From positions 4,948,976-5,012,975 of the forward strand of contig CP136069.1 in the NCBI GenBank assembly GCA_032622095.1: 64,000 bases of DNA. The letters run 5' to 3'. Made by a program: the position numbers and the translations under genes. Source of the DNA: Siphonodentalium dalli (lineage: Eukaryota; Mollusca; Scaphopoda; Gadilida; Siphonodentaliidae). The notes under the pieces were generated by a model. The model saw nothing but the letters and a program-made list of their open reading frames with translations. It did not search any database and was not told the DNA's origin. Below are positions 48,264 to 59,559 of the stretch, in pieces; positions within the stretch are counted from its first letter, which is position 1; each line of letters begins with the position of its first letter.

Positions 48264-48713
48264 TTCCCATAGGGAACCTCACATATATAAGAGAATACAT
48301 TCCCATAGGGAACCTCACATATATAAGAGAATACATAGGGAACCTCACATATATAAGAGAATACATTCTCATAGGGAACCTCACCTATATAAGAGAATAC
48401 ATTCCCATAGGGAACCTCACATATATAAGAGAATACATTCCCATAGGGAACCTCACATATATAAGAGAATACATTCCCATAGGGAACCTCACATATATAA
48501 GAGAATACATTCCCATAGGGAACCTCACATATATAAGAGAATACATTCCCATAGGGAACCTCACATATATAAGAGAATACATTCCCATAGGGAACCTCAC
48601 ATATATAAGAGAATACATTGGCCTAACAATATTTACCTTGTAAGCCAGAGCATTCTCATATATGCGAGGCTCCCTCCTGGAGTTGCTCTGGACAGTCATG
48701 AAAGGGTTAGAAT
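48264..48713. repeat. 36-bp tandem array inside a D' MITE
   Basis: About ten units of CATTCCCATAGGGAACCTCA plus CATATATAAGAGAATA (one unit shortened). The unit is one arm of the MITE hairpin (CCCATAGGGAGCCTC...TATATAAGAGAATGCA). The right side continues as normal D' sequence: ATTGGCCTAACAATATTTAC, GAGGCTCCCTCC and AGTCATGAAAGGGTTAG. 36 is a multiple of three, so frames of 204 (+) and 110 (-) codons stay open; they are by-products. Confidence 0.92.
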
Positions 48714-48736
48714 TCATAGAGACATTGTGAACGTAC

Positions 48737-48841
48737 CTTTTTTTAGTCTATCTTTTGCCAGAAATTTTTCAAGATTGCTGATGAATTGCTCCGGGAGAAG
48801 TTCTTCTCTTTTTACTCGATTCTTGGCGAAGTGATTGGAGT
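48737..48841 (-). CDS. Exon 2 of secreted/membrane precursor: furin-type site
   Basis: A 105-nt exon, phase 1 at both ends. Acceptor ATTTCAATTTCAG and donor AAAAAAAG|GTACGTTC. With the G carried over from exon 1 it encodes residues 34-68: DSNHFAKNRVKREELLPEQF, then ISNLEKFLAKDRLKK. R42-V-K-R45 fits the R-X-K/R-R furin/proprotein-convertase consensus just after the signal peptide, so a short propeptide (about 27-45) may be removed. EELLPEQFISNLEKFLAKDRL is predicted amphipathic. A repeat-driven frame on the opposite strand overlaps it and is spurious. No family recognised. Confidence 0.75.
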
Positions 48842-48922
48842 CTGAAATTGAAATAATTTGTTTACAAATTACTTACTTAGTGCAGAGAACTCTAGACATA
48901 CTATCGCGTCCTTCTATAGTTA

Positions 48923-49134
48923 CAGCAATGCCCGAATAACCGATTCCTTAACCACAGCAGAATTATGGGTAACTTTTCATGATTTAGTCCAAAATATGGC
49001 TTGTTGCCATTTATCGGAAAGCTATCACTGAGAGCTTTCCGATGAATGGCAACAAGCCATATTTCCGACTAAATCCTGAATAATTACCCATAATTCTGAT
49101 GTGGGTAAGGAGTCGATTATTTAGGGCATTACTG
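48923..49134. mobile_element. Family A MITE, complete
   Basis: CAGCAATGCCCGAATAACCG to CGATTATTTAGGGCATTACTG, TA on both sides, intact centre (GGAAAGCTATCACTGAGAGC). Confidence 0.9.
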
Positions 49135-49794
49135 TATATTCTATTAATTTAAGATGTGTTTTCTTTTGTCTTGCATGCATTTATTAAAGACACGGTTGGC
49201 CTTAATTGTCAAAAATATTCATATTTTTCCAAACACCGTAAACAGAAAAACATTAAAACGCATACAGTTTCGTTCATATATACCATGACCATCGCGTACA
49301 TAGCATGCTATCATAAAGACCTACTATATTCTACTATATTTTACCTAAGCAAGAGCCTGATTGTGTTACAGAAGACAGCACAATGCTACTGGCTGATCAC
49401 ACACAAATGGCATAAATGCTCTTTATTAGTCCCATATCAGGAATTCACCAACAAGAACGCTCTTTATGTTTACCATCATAATATAAACAAACACAAGAAA
49501 AGTTACTTTTTATGCTTTTGTTTACATAACAATGGTCAAACATATGACAATAACATACTGTTTGTGTGATATTTCTTATTTGTATACGGACAAAGTCTGT
49601 CTAAATTTTGATGTTCTTTCTGTTTGTGGCGGTATTTGACGGGTGGAAATATTTTCACAGGATACCCACCGCCAAGGCCAACCGTACCTTTAAGCATGAG
49701 GAAACTTTGCGTTGTGAAAAAGCAATCTCTACCAGTCACCAGTCATACTTCCTTTCTGACTCTGTCACCGGCTGGGTACCAGTCTGCAGGCCTT
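49135..49794. other. AT-rich stretch with a 137-codon frame
   Basis: A plus frame at 49,156-49,569 is open but low in complexity (Tyr/His/Lys/Asn/Cys), without domain, signal peptide or splice context. It lies in intron 2 or 1 of the minus-strand gene region. Probably chance. Confidence 0.45.
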
Positions 49795-50040
49795 AAAATC
49801 CAAAATTGGCAGAAGACACATTGCATAATTGAGGTTCCCAATGGATGTACATCACAATATTCACCATTTGGGAACTTCAATCTCAGTCTATGTCTCCTAT
49901 AGCAGATGAGGCCTAAGCAGAATGAGGTCCCCAGAGGGTGAATTTAGTGATGCTAGCCTGCTATGCAGGATAGCATCACTAAATTCACCCACTGGGGACC
50001 TTTATATTCTGCAAATGAGAGGCACAGTAAACTCAGGCTT
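49795..50040. mobile_element. Family E right part
   Basis: CCAAAATTGGCAGAAGACAC...ATTGCATAATTGAGGTTCCC...CTAAGCAGAATGAGGTCCCC and palindromic module, ending CTGCAAATGAGAGGCAC. Confidence 0.75.
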
Positions 50041-50086
50041 GGTGTTGATATGATAGTTAAATCTCTACCAGAGTGCACCAGTCACA

Positions 50087-50150
50087 CAGTGATGCCCTAA
50101 ATAATCTACTCCTTAACCACAGCAGAATTATGGGTAACTTTTCATTAGTC
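50087..50150. mobile_element. Family A left-end fragment
   Basis: CAGTGATGCCCTAAATAATC...GAATTATGGGTAACTTTTCA, then unrelated DNA. Confidence 0.75.
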
Positions 50151-50923
50151 AGTGAACAATCCAGGGATTTTTTGGGGACACCCGTTTTTGGGCAATGATA
50201 TTCCGAAGGCATATCCTGAATGCCTGAGTGAAGGAAGGTTTGGGAGGGGGGGTGACCCCTTGCTAATGGCGGGGGTACATTCTTCCTCCTGGAATTATTT
50301 TGAAAATCCATTGCATTGAGAGCTAATCTAGGGTTCTTTGAGTCAGTATTTAGAATTTTACTAAGAGGTCAATTTGATAAAGTTTCTCAACCATAACTTT
50401 GGAAATTTTTAGATATATATTGATTGGAAATGCTTATAAGTTATTGTCAGATATCTTTTGGTTCAATGGATTATGCTTAACCTGCTTGAAACGAGACTTA
50501 CCATTATCAATCATAATTCATATGATAGGCTACTTTCTAAAATTCAAGTGAGAGACACATACGTAATATACTAGTACAGAAACAATGCCTATTAAGTTAG
50601 TAATTACTATTAGTAATAATCTCTATGTTAATTTTTCATTTGGTGCATAATGAGATCCCACCTGATAACCAGGTTTATTTGATCAAATTGTCACTGTTCC
50701 TGTACTGGTTTTGATTGAAATACTGAAGGCTGAATGATAACAAACCTGAACTCAAACTATATGAAGTTTTAACAGATGAAAGCTAGAATGCCTTATGTCA
50801 ATATATATAAATATATAAATAATTTGCATCTTGTTATGATATGAATTGGGACCAAATTGAAAAAAAAGTGGGCGCCCAAACCGGTAAACGGTATGAAAAA
50901 CGGCCTAGATATGTCCATGTTAG
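50151..50923. other. Unique AT-rich stretch
   Basis: No exon, MITE or tandem repeat that I can support; a purine-rich GGAGGGGGGGTGACC patch at about 50,241. Confidence 0.5.
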
Positions 50924-50968
50924 TCGTAAATATGGCTTGTTGCCATTCATCGGAAAGCTCTCACCAAA
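50924..50968. mobile_element. Family A internal fragment at the S2 edge
   Basis: AGTCGTAAATATGGCTTGTT and GCCATTCATCGGAAAGCTCT lie 28 bp left of satellite S2. Confidence 0.75.
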
Positions 50969-50995
50969 TATGGGTAAAATGTCACTGATAGCAGC

Positions 50996-53900
50996 AGTCT
51001 TACCAAGTCATCAAGGGAGGTAAACCCTGCATGGAGTCTTACCGATTCATCAAGGGAGGTAAAACCCTGCATGGAGTCTTACCGATTCATCAAGGGAGGT
51101 AAAACCCTGCATGGAGTCTTACCGATTCATCAAGGGAGGTAAAACCCTGCATGGAGTCTTACCGATTCATCAAGGGAGGTAAACCCTGCATGGAGTCTTA
51201 CCGATTCATCAAGGGAGGTAAACCCTGCATGGAGTCTTACTGATTCATCAAGGGAGGTAAAACCCTGCATGGAGTCTTACCGATTCATCAAGGGAGGTAA
51301 AACCCTGCATGGAGTCTTACCGATTCATCAAGGGAGGTAAAACCCTGCATGGAGTCTTACCGATTCATCAAGGGAGGTAAACCCTGCATGGAGTCTTACC
51401 GATTCATCAAGGGAGGTAAAACCCTGCATGGAGTCTTACCGATTCATCAAGGGAGGTAAAACCCTGCATGGAGTCTTACCGATTCATCAAGGGAGGTAAA
51501 ACCCTGCATGGAGTCTTACCGATTCATCAAGGGAGGTAAACCCTGCATGGAGTCTTACCGATTCATCAAGGGAGGTAAAACCCTGCATGGAGTCTTACCG
51601 ATTCATCAAGGGAGGTAAAACCCTGCATGGAGTCTTAACGATTCATCAAGGGAGGTAAAACCCTGCATGGAGTCTTACCGATTCATCAAGGGAGGTAAAC
51701 CCTGCATGGAGTCTTACCGATTCATCAAGGGAGGTAAAACCCTGCATGGAGTCTTACCGATTCATCAAGGGAGGTAAAACCCTGCATGGAGTCTTACCGA
51801 TTCATCAAGGGAGGTAAACCCTGCATGGAGTCTTACCGATTCATCAAGGGAGGTAAAACCCTGCATGGAGTCTTACCGATTCATCAAGGGAGGTAAAACC
51901 CTGCATGGAGTCTTACCGATTCATCAAGGGAGGTAAAACCCTGCATGGAGTCTTACCGATTCATCAAGGGAGGTAAACCATGCATGGAGTCTTACCGATT
52001 CATCAAGGGAGGTAAAACCCTGCATGGAGTCTTACCGATTCATCAAGGGAGGTAAAACCCTGCATGGAGTCTTACTGATTCATCAAGGGAGGTAAACCAT
52101 GCATGGAGTCTTACCGATTCATCAAGGGAGGTAAACCATGCATGGAGTCTTACCGATTCATCAAGGGAGGTAAAACCCTGCATGGAGTCTTACCGATTCA
52201 TCAAGGGAGGTAAAACCCTGCATGGAGTCTTACCGATTCATCAAGGGAGGTAAACCCCTGCATGGAGTCTTACCGATTCATCAAGGGAGGTAAAACCCTG
52301 CATGGAGTCTTACCGATTCATCAAGGGAGGTAAAACCCTGCATGGAGTCTTACCGATTCATCAAGGGAGGTAAAACCCTGCATGGAGTCTTACCGATTCA
52401 TCAAGGGAGGTAAAACCCTGCATGGAGTCTTACCGATTCATCAAGGGAGGTAAAACCCTGCATGGAGTCTTACCGATTCATCAAGGGAGGTAAAACCATG
52501 CATGGAGTCTTACCGATTCATCAAGGGAGGTAAAACCCTGCATGGAGTCTTACCGATTCATCAAGGGAGGTAAAACCCTGCATGGAGTCTTACCGATTCA
52601 TCAAGGGAGGTAAAACCCTGCATGGAGTCTTACCGATTCATCAAGGGAGGTAAAACCCTGCATGGAGTCTTACCGATTCATCAAGGGAGGTAAACCCTGC
52701 ATGGAGTCTTACCGATTCATCAAGGGAGGTAAACCCTGCATGGAGTCTTACCGATTCATCAAGGGAGGTAAAACCCTGCATGGAGTCTTACTGATTCATC
52801 AAGGGAGGTAAACCCTGCATGGAGTCTTACCGATTCATCAAGGGAGGTAAAACCCTGCATGGAGTCTTACCGATTCATCAAGGGAGGTAAAACCCTGCAT
52901 GGAGTCTTACCGATTCATCAAGGGAGGTAAAACCCTGCATGGAGTCTTACTGATTCATCAAGGGAGGTAAACCCTGCATGGAGTCTTACCGATTCATCAA
53001 GGGAGGTAAACCCTGCATGGAGTCTTACCGATTCATCAAGGGAGGTAAAACCCTGCATGGAGTCTTACCGATTCATCAAGGGAGGTAAAACCCTGCATGG
53101 AGTCTTACCGATTCATCAAGGGAGGTAAAACCCTGCATGGAGTCTTACCGATTCATCAAGGGAGGTAAAACCCTGCATGGAGTCTTACCGATTCATCAAG
53201 GGAGGTAAAACCCTGCATGGAGTCTTACCGATTCATCAAGGGAGGTAAACCCTGCATGGAGTCTTACCGATTCATCAAGGGAGGTAAAACCCTGCATGGA
53301 GTCTTACCGATTCATCAAGGGAGGTAAAACCCTGCATGGAGTCTTACCGATTCATCAAGGGAGGTAAAACCCTGCATGGAGTCTTACTGATTCATCAAGG
53401 GAGGTAAACCCTGCATGGAGTCTTACCGATTCATCAAGGGAGGTAAACCCTGCATGGAGTCTTACCGATTCATCAAGGGAGGTAAAACCCTGCATGGAGT
53501 CTTACCGATTCATCAAGGGAGGTAAACCCTGCATGGAGTCTTACCGATTCATCAAGGGAGGTAAAACCCTGCATGGAGTCTTACCGATTCATCAAGGGAG
53601 GTAAACCCTGCATGGAGTCTTACCGATTCATCAAGGGAGGTAAAACCCTGCATGGAGTCTTACCGATTCATCAAGGGAGGTAAACCCTGCATGGAGTCTT
53701 ACCGATTCATCAAGGGAGGTAAAACCCTGCATGGAGTCTTACCGATTCATCAAGGGAGGTAAAACCCTGCATGGAGTCTTACCGATTCATCAAGGGAGGT
53801 AAACCCTGCATGGAGTCTTACCGAGTCATCAAGGGAGGTAAACCCTGCATGGAGTCTTACCGATTCATCAAGGGAGGTTAACCCTGCATGGAGTCTTACC

Positions 53901-56900
53901 GATTCATCAAGGGAGGTAAAACCCTGCATGGAGTCTTACCGATTCATCAAGGGAGGTAAACCCTGCATGGAGTCTTACCGAGTCATCAAGGGAGGTAAAC
54001 CCTGCATGGAGTCTTACCGATTCATCAAGGGAGGTAAACCCTGCATGGAGTCTTACCGATTCATCAAGGGAGGTAAACCCTGCATGGAGTCTTACCGATT
54101 CATCAAGGGAGGTAAAACCCTGCATGGAGTCTTACCGATTCATCAAGGGAGGTAAAACCCTGCATGGAGTCTTACTGATTCATCAAGGGAGGTAAACCCT
54201 GCATGGAGTCTTACCGATTCATCAAGGGAGGTAAACCCTGCATGGAGTCTTACTGATTCATCAAGGGAGGTAAAACCCTGCATGGAGTCTTACTGATTCA
54301 TCAAGGGAGGTAAAACCCTGCATGGAGTCTTACCGATTCATCAAGGGAGGTAAAACCCTGCATGGAGTCTTACTGATTCATCAAGGGAGGTAAACCCTGC
54401 ATGGAGTCTTACCGATTCATCAAGGGAGGTAAAACCCTGCATGGAGTCTTACCGATTCATCAAGGGAGGTAAAACCCTGCATGGAGTCTTACCGATTCAT
54501 CAAGGGAGGTAAAACCCTGCATGGAGTCTTACCGATTCATCAAGGGAGGTAAAACCCTGCATGGAGTCTTACCGAGTCATCAAGGGAGGTAAACCCTGCA
54601 TGGAGTCTTACCGAGTCATCAAGGGAGGTAAACCCTGCATGGAGTCTTACTGATTCATCAAGGGAGGTAAAACCCTGCATGGAGTCTTACCGATTCATCA
54701 AGGGAGGTAAAACCCTGCATGGAGTCTTACCGATTCATCAAGGGAGGTAAAACCCTGCATGGAGTCTTACCGATTCATCAAGGGAGGTAAAACCCTGCAT
54801 GGAGTCTTACCGAGTCATCAAGGGAGGTAAACCCTGCATGGAGTCTTACTGATTCATCAAGGGAGGTAAACCCTGCATGGAGTCTTACCGATTCATCAAG
54901 GGAGGTAAAACCCTGCATGGAGTCTTACCGATTCATCAAGGGAGGTAAAACCCTGCATGGAGTCTTACCGATTCATCAAGGGAGGTAAAACCCTGCATGG
55001 AGTCTTACCTATTCATCAAGGGAGGTAAAACCCTGCATGGAGTCTTACCGATTCATCAAGGGAGGTAAACCCTGCATGGAGTCTTACCGATTCATCAAGG
55101 GAGGTAAAACCCTGCATGGAGTCTTACCGATTCATCAAGGGAGGTAAAACCCTGCATGGAGTCTTACCGATTCATCAAGGGAGGTAAACCCTGCATGGAG
55201 TCTTACCGATTCATCAAGGGAGGTAAAACCCTGCATGGAGTCTTACCGATTCATCAAGGGAGGTAAACCCTGCATGGAGTCTTACCTATTCATCAAGGGA
55301 GGTAAACCCTGCATGGAGTCTTACCGATTCATCAAGGGAGGTAAACCCTGCATGGAGTCTTACCGATTCATCAAGGGAGGTAAACCCTGCATGGAGTCTT
55401 ACCGATTCATCAAGGGAGGTAAACCCTGCATGGAGTCTTACCGATTCATCAAGGGAGGTAAAACCCTGCATGGAGTCTTACCGATTCATCAAGGGAGGTA
55501 AAACCCTGCATGGAGTCTTACCGATTCATCAAGGGAGGTAAAACCCTGCATGGAGTCTTACCGATTCATCAAGGGAGGTAAAACCCTGCATGGAGTCTTA
55601 CCGATTCATCAAGGGAGGTAAACCCTGCATGGAGTCTTACCGATTCATCAAGGGAGGTAAAACCCTGCATGGAGTCTTACCGATTCATCAAGGGAGGTAA
55701 AACCCTGCATGGAGTCTTACCGATTCATCAAGGGAGGTAAAACCCTGCATGGAGTCTTACCTATTCATCAAGGGAGGTAAAACCCTGCATGGAGTCTTAC
55801 CGATTCATCAAGGGAGGTAAAACCCTGCATGGAGTCTTACCGATTCATCAAGGGAGGTAAACCCTGCATGGAGTCTTACCGATTCATCAAGGGAGGTAAA
55901 ACCCTGCATGGAGTCTTACCGAGTCATCAAGGGAGGTAAAACCCTGCATGGAGTCTTACCGATTCATCAAGGGAGGTAAACCCTGCATGGAGTCTTACCG
56001 ATTCATCAAGGGAGGTAAAACCCTGCATGGAGTCTTACCTATTCATCAAGGGAGGTAAAACCCTGCATGGAGTCTTACCGATTCATCAAGGGAGGTAAAC
56101 CCTGCATGGAGTCTTACCGATTCATCAAGGGAGGTAAAACCCTGCATGGAGTCTTACCTATTCATCAAGGGAGGTAAAACCCTGCATGGAGTCTTACCGA
56201 TTCATCAAGGGAGGTAAACCCTGCATGGAGTCTTACCGATTCATCAAGGGAGGTAAAACCCTGCATGGAGTCTTACCTATTCATCAAGGGAGGTAAAACC
56301 CTGCATGGAGTCTTACCGATTCATCAAGGGAGGTAAACCCTGCATGGAGTCTTACTGATTCATCAAGGGAGGTAAAACCCTGCATGGAGTCTTACTGATT
56401 CATCAAGGGAGGTAAACCCTGCATGGAGTCTTACTGATTCATCAAGGGAGGTAAAACCCTGCATGGAGTCTTACCAAGTCATCAAGGGAGGTAAAACCCT
56501 GCATGGAGTCTTACCGATTCATCAAGGGAGGTAAAACCCTGCATGGAGTCTTACCGATTCATCAAGGGAGGTAAACCCTGCATGGAGTCTTACCGATTCA
56601 TCAAGGGAGGTAAACCCTGCATGGAGTCTTACCGATTCATCAAGGGAGGTAAACCCTGCATGGAGTCTTACCGATTCATCAAGGGAGGTAAACCCTGCAT
56701 GGAGTCTTACGGATTCATCAAGGGAGGTAAACCCTGCATGGAGTCTTACCGATTCATCAAGGGAGGTAAACCCTGCATGGAGTCTTACCGATTCATCAAG
56801 GGAGGTAAAACCCTGCATGGAGTCTTACTGATTCATCAAGGGAGGTAAACCCTGCATGGAGTCTTACCGATTCATCAAGGGAGGTAAACCATGCATGGAG

Positions 56901-57297
56901 TCTTACCGAGTCATCAAGGGAGGTAAACCCTGCATGGAGTCTTACCAAGTCATCAAGGGAGGTAAACCCTGCATGGAGTCTTACTGATTCATCAAGGGAG
57001 GTAAACCCTGCATGGAGTCTTACCGATTCATCAAGGGAGGTAAAACCCTGCATGGAGTCTTACTGATTCATCAAGGGAGGTAAAACCCTGCATGGAGTCT
57101 TACCGATTCATCAAGGGAGGTAAACCCTGCATGGAGTCTTACCGATTCATCAAGGGAGGTAAAACCCTGCATGGAGTCTTACCGATTCATCAAGGGAGGT
57201 AAAACCCTGCATGGAGTCTTACCGATTCATCAAGGGAGGTAAACCCTGCATGGAGTCTTACCGATTCATCAAGGGAGGTAAAACCCTGCATGGAGTT
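50996..57297. repeat. Satellite S2: 39/40-bp unit, about 158 copies
   Basis: Unit ACCGATTCATCAAGGGAGGT plus AAAACCCTGCATGGAGTCTT (40 bp), or with one A fewer (39 bp), intermixed. Variants include ACTGATTC, ACCGAGTC, ACCTATTC and AACCATGC. Runs of 39-bp units open frames on both strands (for example 53,928-54,155, 55,235-55,501, 56,543-56,848), but 40-bp units break them, so it is non-coding. It lies inside intron 1 of the minus-strand gene (between 48,842 and 60,833). Confidence 0.97.
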
Positions 57298-58004
57298 TGA
57301 TGAAAGAGTTTAAAGCAACATTTCGGGAATCTCCAGTCATGGAAGGGTTAAACTACCCTTATGGAGCCCCTCACAGACGTGAGCAAACGGCACTCAGCAA
57401 TACCCTGCATGCAGTTTGATGAAAGAGTTTAAAGCAACATTTCGGGAATCTCCAGTCATGGAAGGGTTAAACTACCCTTATGGAGCCCCTCACAGACGTG
57501 AGCAAACGGCACTCAGCAATACAAGCTGCCACCTGTATGGGGCTCCCTACAGGAATCTCCAGTCATGGAAGAGTTAAACTACCCTTATGGAGCCCCTCAC
57601 AGACGTGAGCAGACGACACTCAGCAATACAAGCTACAACCTGTATGGGGCTCCCTACAGGAATCTCCAGTCATGGAAGAGTTAAACTACCCTTATGGAGC
57701 CCCTCACAGACCTGAGCAGAAGACACTCAGCAATACAAGCTACAACCTGTATGGGGCTCCCTACAGGAATCTCCAGTCATGGAAGAGTTAAACTACCCTT
57801 ATGGAGCCCCTCACAGACGTGAGCAGAAGACACTCAGCAATACAAGCTACAACCTGTATGGGGCTCCCTACAGGAATCTCCAGTCATGGAAGAGTTAAAC
57901 TACCCTTATGGAGCCCCTCACAGACGTGAGCAGAAGACACTCAGCAATACAAGCTACAACCTGTATGGGGCTCCCTACAGGAATCTCCAGTCACGGAAGG
58001 GTTC
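57298..58004 (+). mobile_element. Tandem array of family D elements
   Basis: ACTACCCTTATGGAGCCCC recurs at about 57,351, 57,470, 57,577, 57,684, 57,791 and 57,898, with a 107-bp period for the later units. Each unit runs TTAA-ACTACCC...ATGGGGCTCCCTACAGG...CAGTCATGGAAGAG-TTAA, so neighbours share one TTAA. The first two units carry a GATGAAAGAGTTTAAAGCAA head after CCCTGCATG, directly joined to S2. Opposite orientation to the 7,722-8,148 array. Confidence 0.9.
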
Positions 58005-58056
58005 AGAAGAACAACTTCCAGATACTCAAATTAAATTTCTCAAAAACTCATTTTCA

Positions 58057-58250
58057 ATCAAGAAACTAGGTTATTTGGCATCCCAGCAACACATAAAAAT
58101 GTTCCATAAATTCATTATCCAATCAAGAAACTAGGTTATGTGGCATCCCAGCAACACATAAAAATGTCCCGTAAATTCATTTTCCAATCAAGAAACTAGG
58201 TTATGTGGCATCCCAGCAACACATAAAAATGTCCCGTAAATTCATTTTCC
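58057..58250. repeat. 65-bp tandem repeat, 3 copies
   Basis: CAATCAAGAAACTAGGTTAT, GGCATCCCAGCAACACATAA, AAATGTCCCGTAAATTCATT in three head-to-tail copies, the first slightly diverged. Confidence 0.92.
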
Positions 58251-58439
58251 TTACAGAGGAAGAACTAGGTTATTCAAAGATCTAATTAACCATATGTTGG
58301 CGAAATGCAATTTAACTCCGCTGAGGAACGACAATCAAATTAAATTGGGAGCTCCGAAGAATAAACCACTGATGTTAGGTTATTGAAGTAATCCAGTAAA
58401 CGCGGTTTGAGTCAACAATGCTTCATCGCCCTCGAGCTA

Positions 58440-58570
58440 CAGTAATGCCCTAAATAATCGACTCCTTAACCACAGCAGTATTATGGGTAATTTTTCAGGA
58501 TTTAATCGGAAATATGGCTTGTTGCCATTCATCTGAAAGCTCTCACAGTCGATTATTTAGAGCATTACTG
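58440..58570. mobile_element. Family A MITE with right arm mostly deleted
   Basis: Left arm complete to GAAAGCTCTCA, then jumps to CAGTCGATTATTTAGAGCAT...ACTG. TA flanks. Confidence 0.88.
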
Positions 58571-58799
58571 TATTCAAAGAATAGTATTCAATCAATGGAC
58601 GAAATAACAGAGACAAAGATCAACAACAGAAGCCTTACAAGTCTGATTTACATCCAGACACATGCCTACATGTATATGAGCGTATATGAGCGAGGTGAAG
58701 GTGAAGGACACGTACGGTCGCACAGTAAATTTGACATGCCCATATTGTTCCCGGGATCAAAGTAGGCCTATACATACCAAATTTGAGTTGGATCAGTCA

Positions 58800-58870
58800 A
58801 GCAGTTTTGGAGTCTATAACACACATACACACATATATACACCCTTACATACACACATAGAGACAGAGGT
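58800..58870. repeat. CA/TA-rich microsatellite
   Basis: Imperfect ACACACATACACACATATAT type repeat. Confidence 0.75.
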
Positions 58871-58956
58871 TCCAAAATATACAATAGATGATGAGCCAAA
58901 AACAATGAAATCAGTCAATGCACGGACAGATGGACACTGCTGATTTCTATAGTATA

Positions 58957-59169
58957 CAGTAATGCCCTAAGTAATCGACTCCTTAAACACAGCAGAATTA
59001 TGGGTAACTTTTCAGGATTTAGTCGGTAATATGGCTTGTTACCATTCATCGGAAAGCTCTCAGGGAGAGCTTTCCGATGAATGGCAACAAGCCATATTTC
59101 CGACTAAATCCTGAAAAGTTACCCATAATGCTGCTGTGTTTAAGGAGTCGATAACTTAGAGCATTATTG
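58957..59169. mobile_element. Family A MITE, complete
   Basis: CAGTAATGCCCTAAGTAATC to CGATAACTTAGAGCATTATTG; the arms are nearly perfect inverted repeats around GGAAAGCTCTCAGGGAGAGC. Confidence 0.92.
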
Positions 59170-59559
59170 TGTATAATGCAAATACATCTATTCATTGATT
59201 ATGAGAGACTGGCATAACCACACAACATTAATTTAAGTTTAGAAACATGGCATTTTATGATGGCAATTAAACGCACTAACAATACAGTGATCTGAGCGCT
59301 TTCTGTCCTGTGGGAATACAACAATACTGGTAGGTCATATGAGATTAGCTGTACCACCTATATTAGCTATACATGAGGGCATCACCCCCCTTTTAGCTAT
59401 ACATGTACAAACATAAGTCACATGAGATTAGCTACTGGTAGGTGAGATCATCAGAGATTGTGTATGATTTTATATCAGGTCATCTGGTATCAGTATGGAG
59501 ATAAACATATGTGACTTTAAACATTGCGAAGGCTATATGTGCCTTTAATAAGGTTAATA
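59170..59559. other. Unique stretch with short motif duplications
   Basis: ATGAGATTAGCT and TTAGCTATACATG each occur two or three times between about 59,340 and 59,450. No exon seen. Confidence 0.45.

Noticed and set aside
48220-48834. 204-codon plus-strand frame and 110-codon minus frame
   Set aside because: Both are generated by the 36-bp tandem array, whose length is a multiple of three; the plus frame also runs antisense through a real-looking spliced exon.
49156-49569. 137-codon plus frame as a gene
   Set aside because: AT-driven composition, no domain, signal or splice context; plausible by chance in AT-rich DNA.
53907-57053. Repetitive frames of 61-101 codons on both strands (MESYRFIKGGKPC and GFTSLDESVRLHA repeats)
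   Set aside because: They exist only where 39-bp units occur in series; intermixed 40-bp units break them throughout S2.
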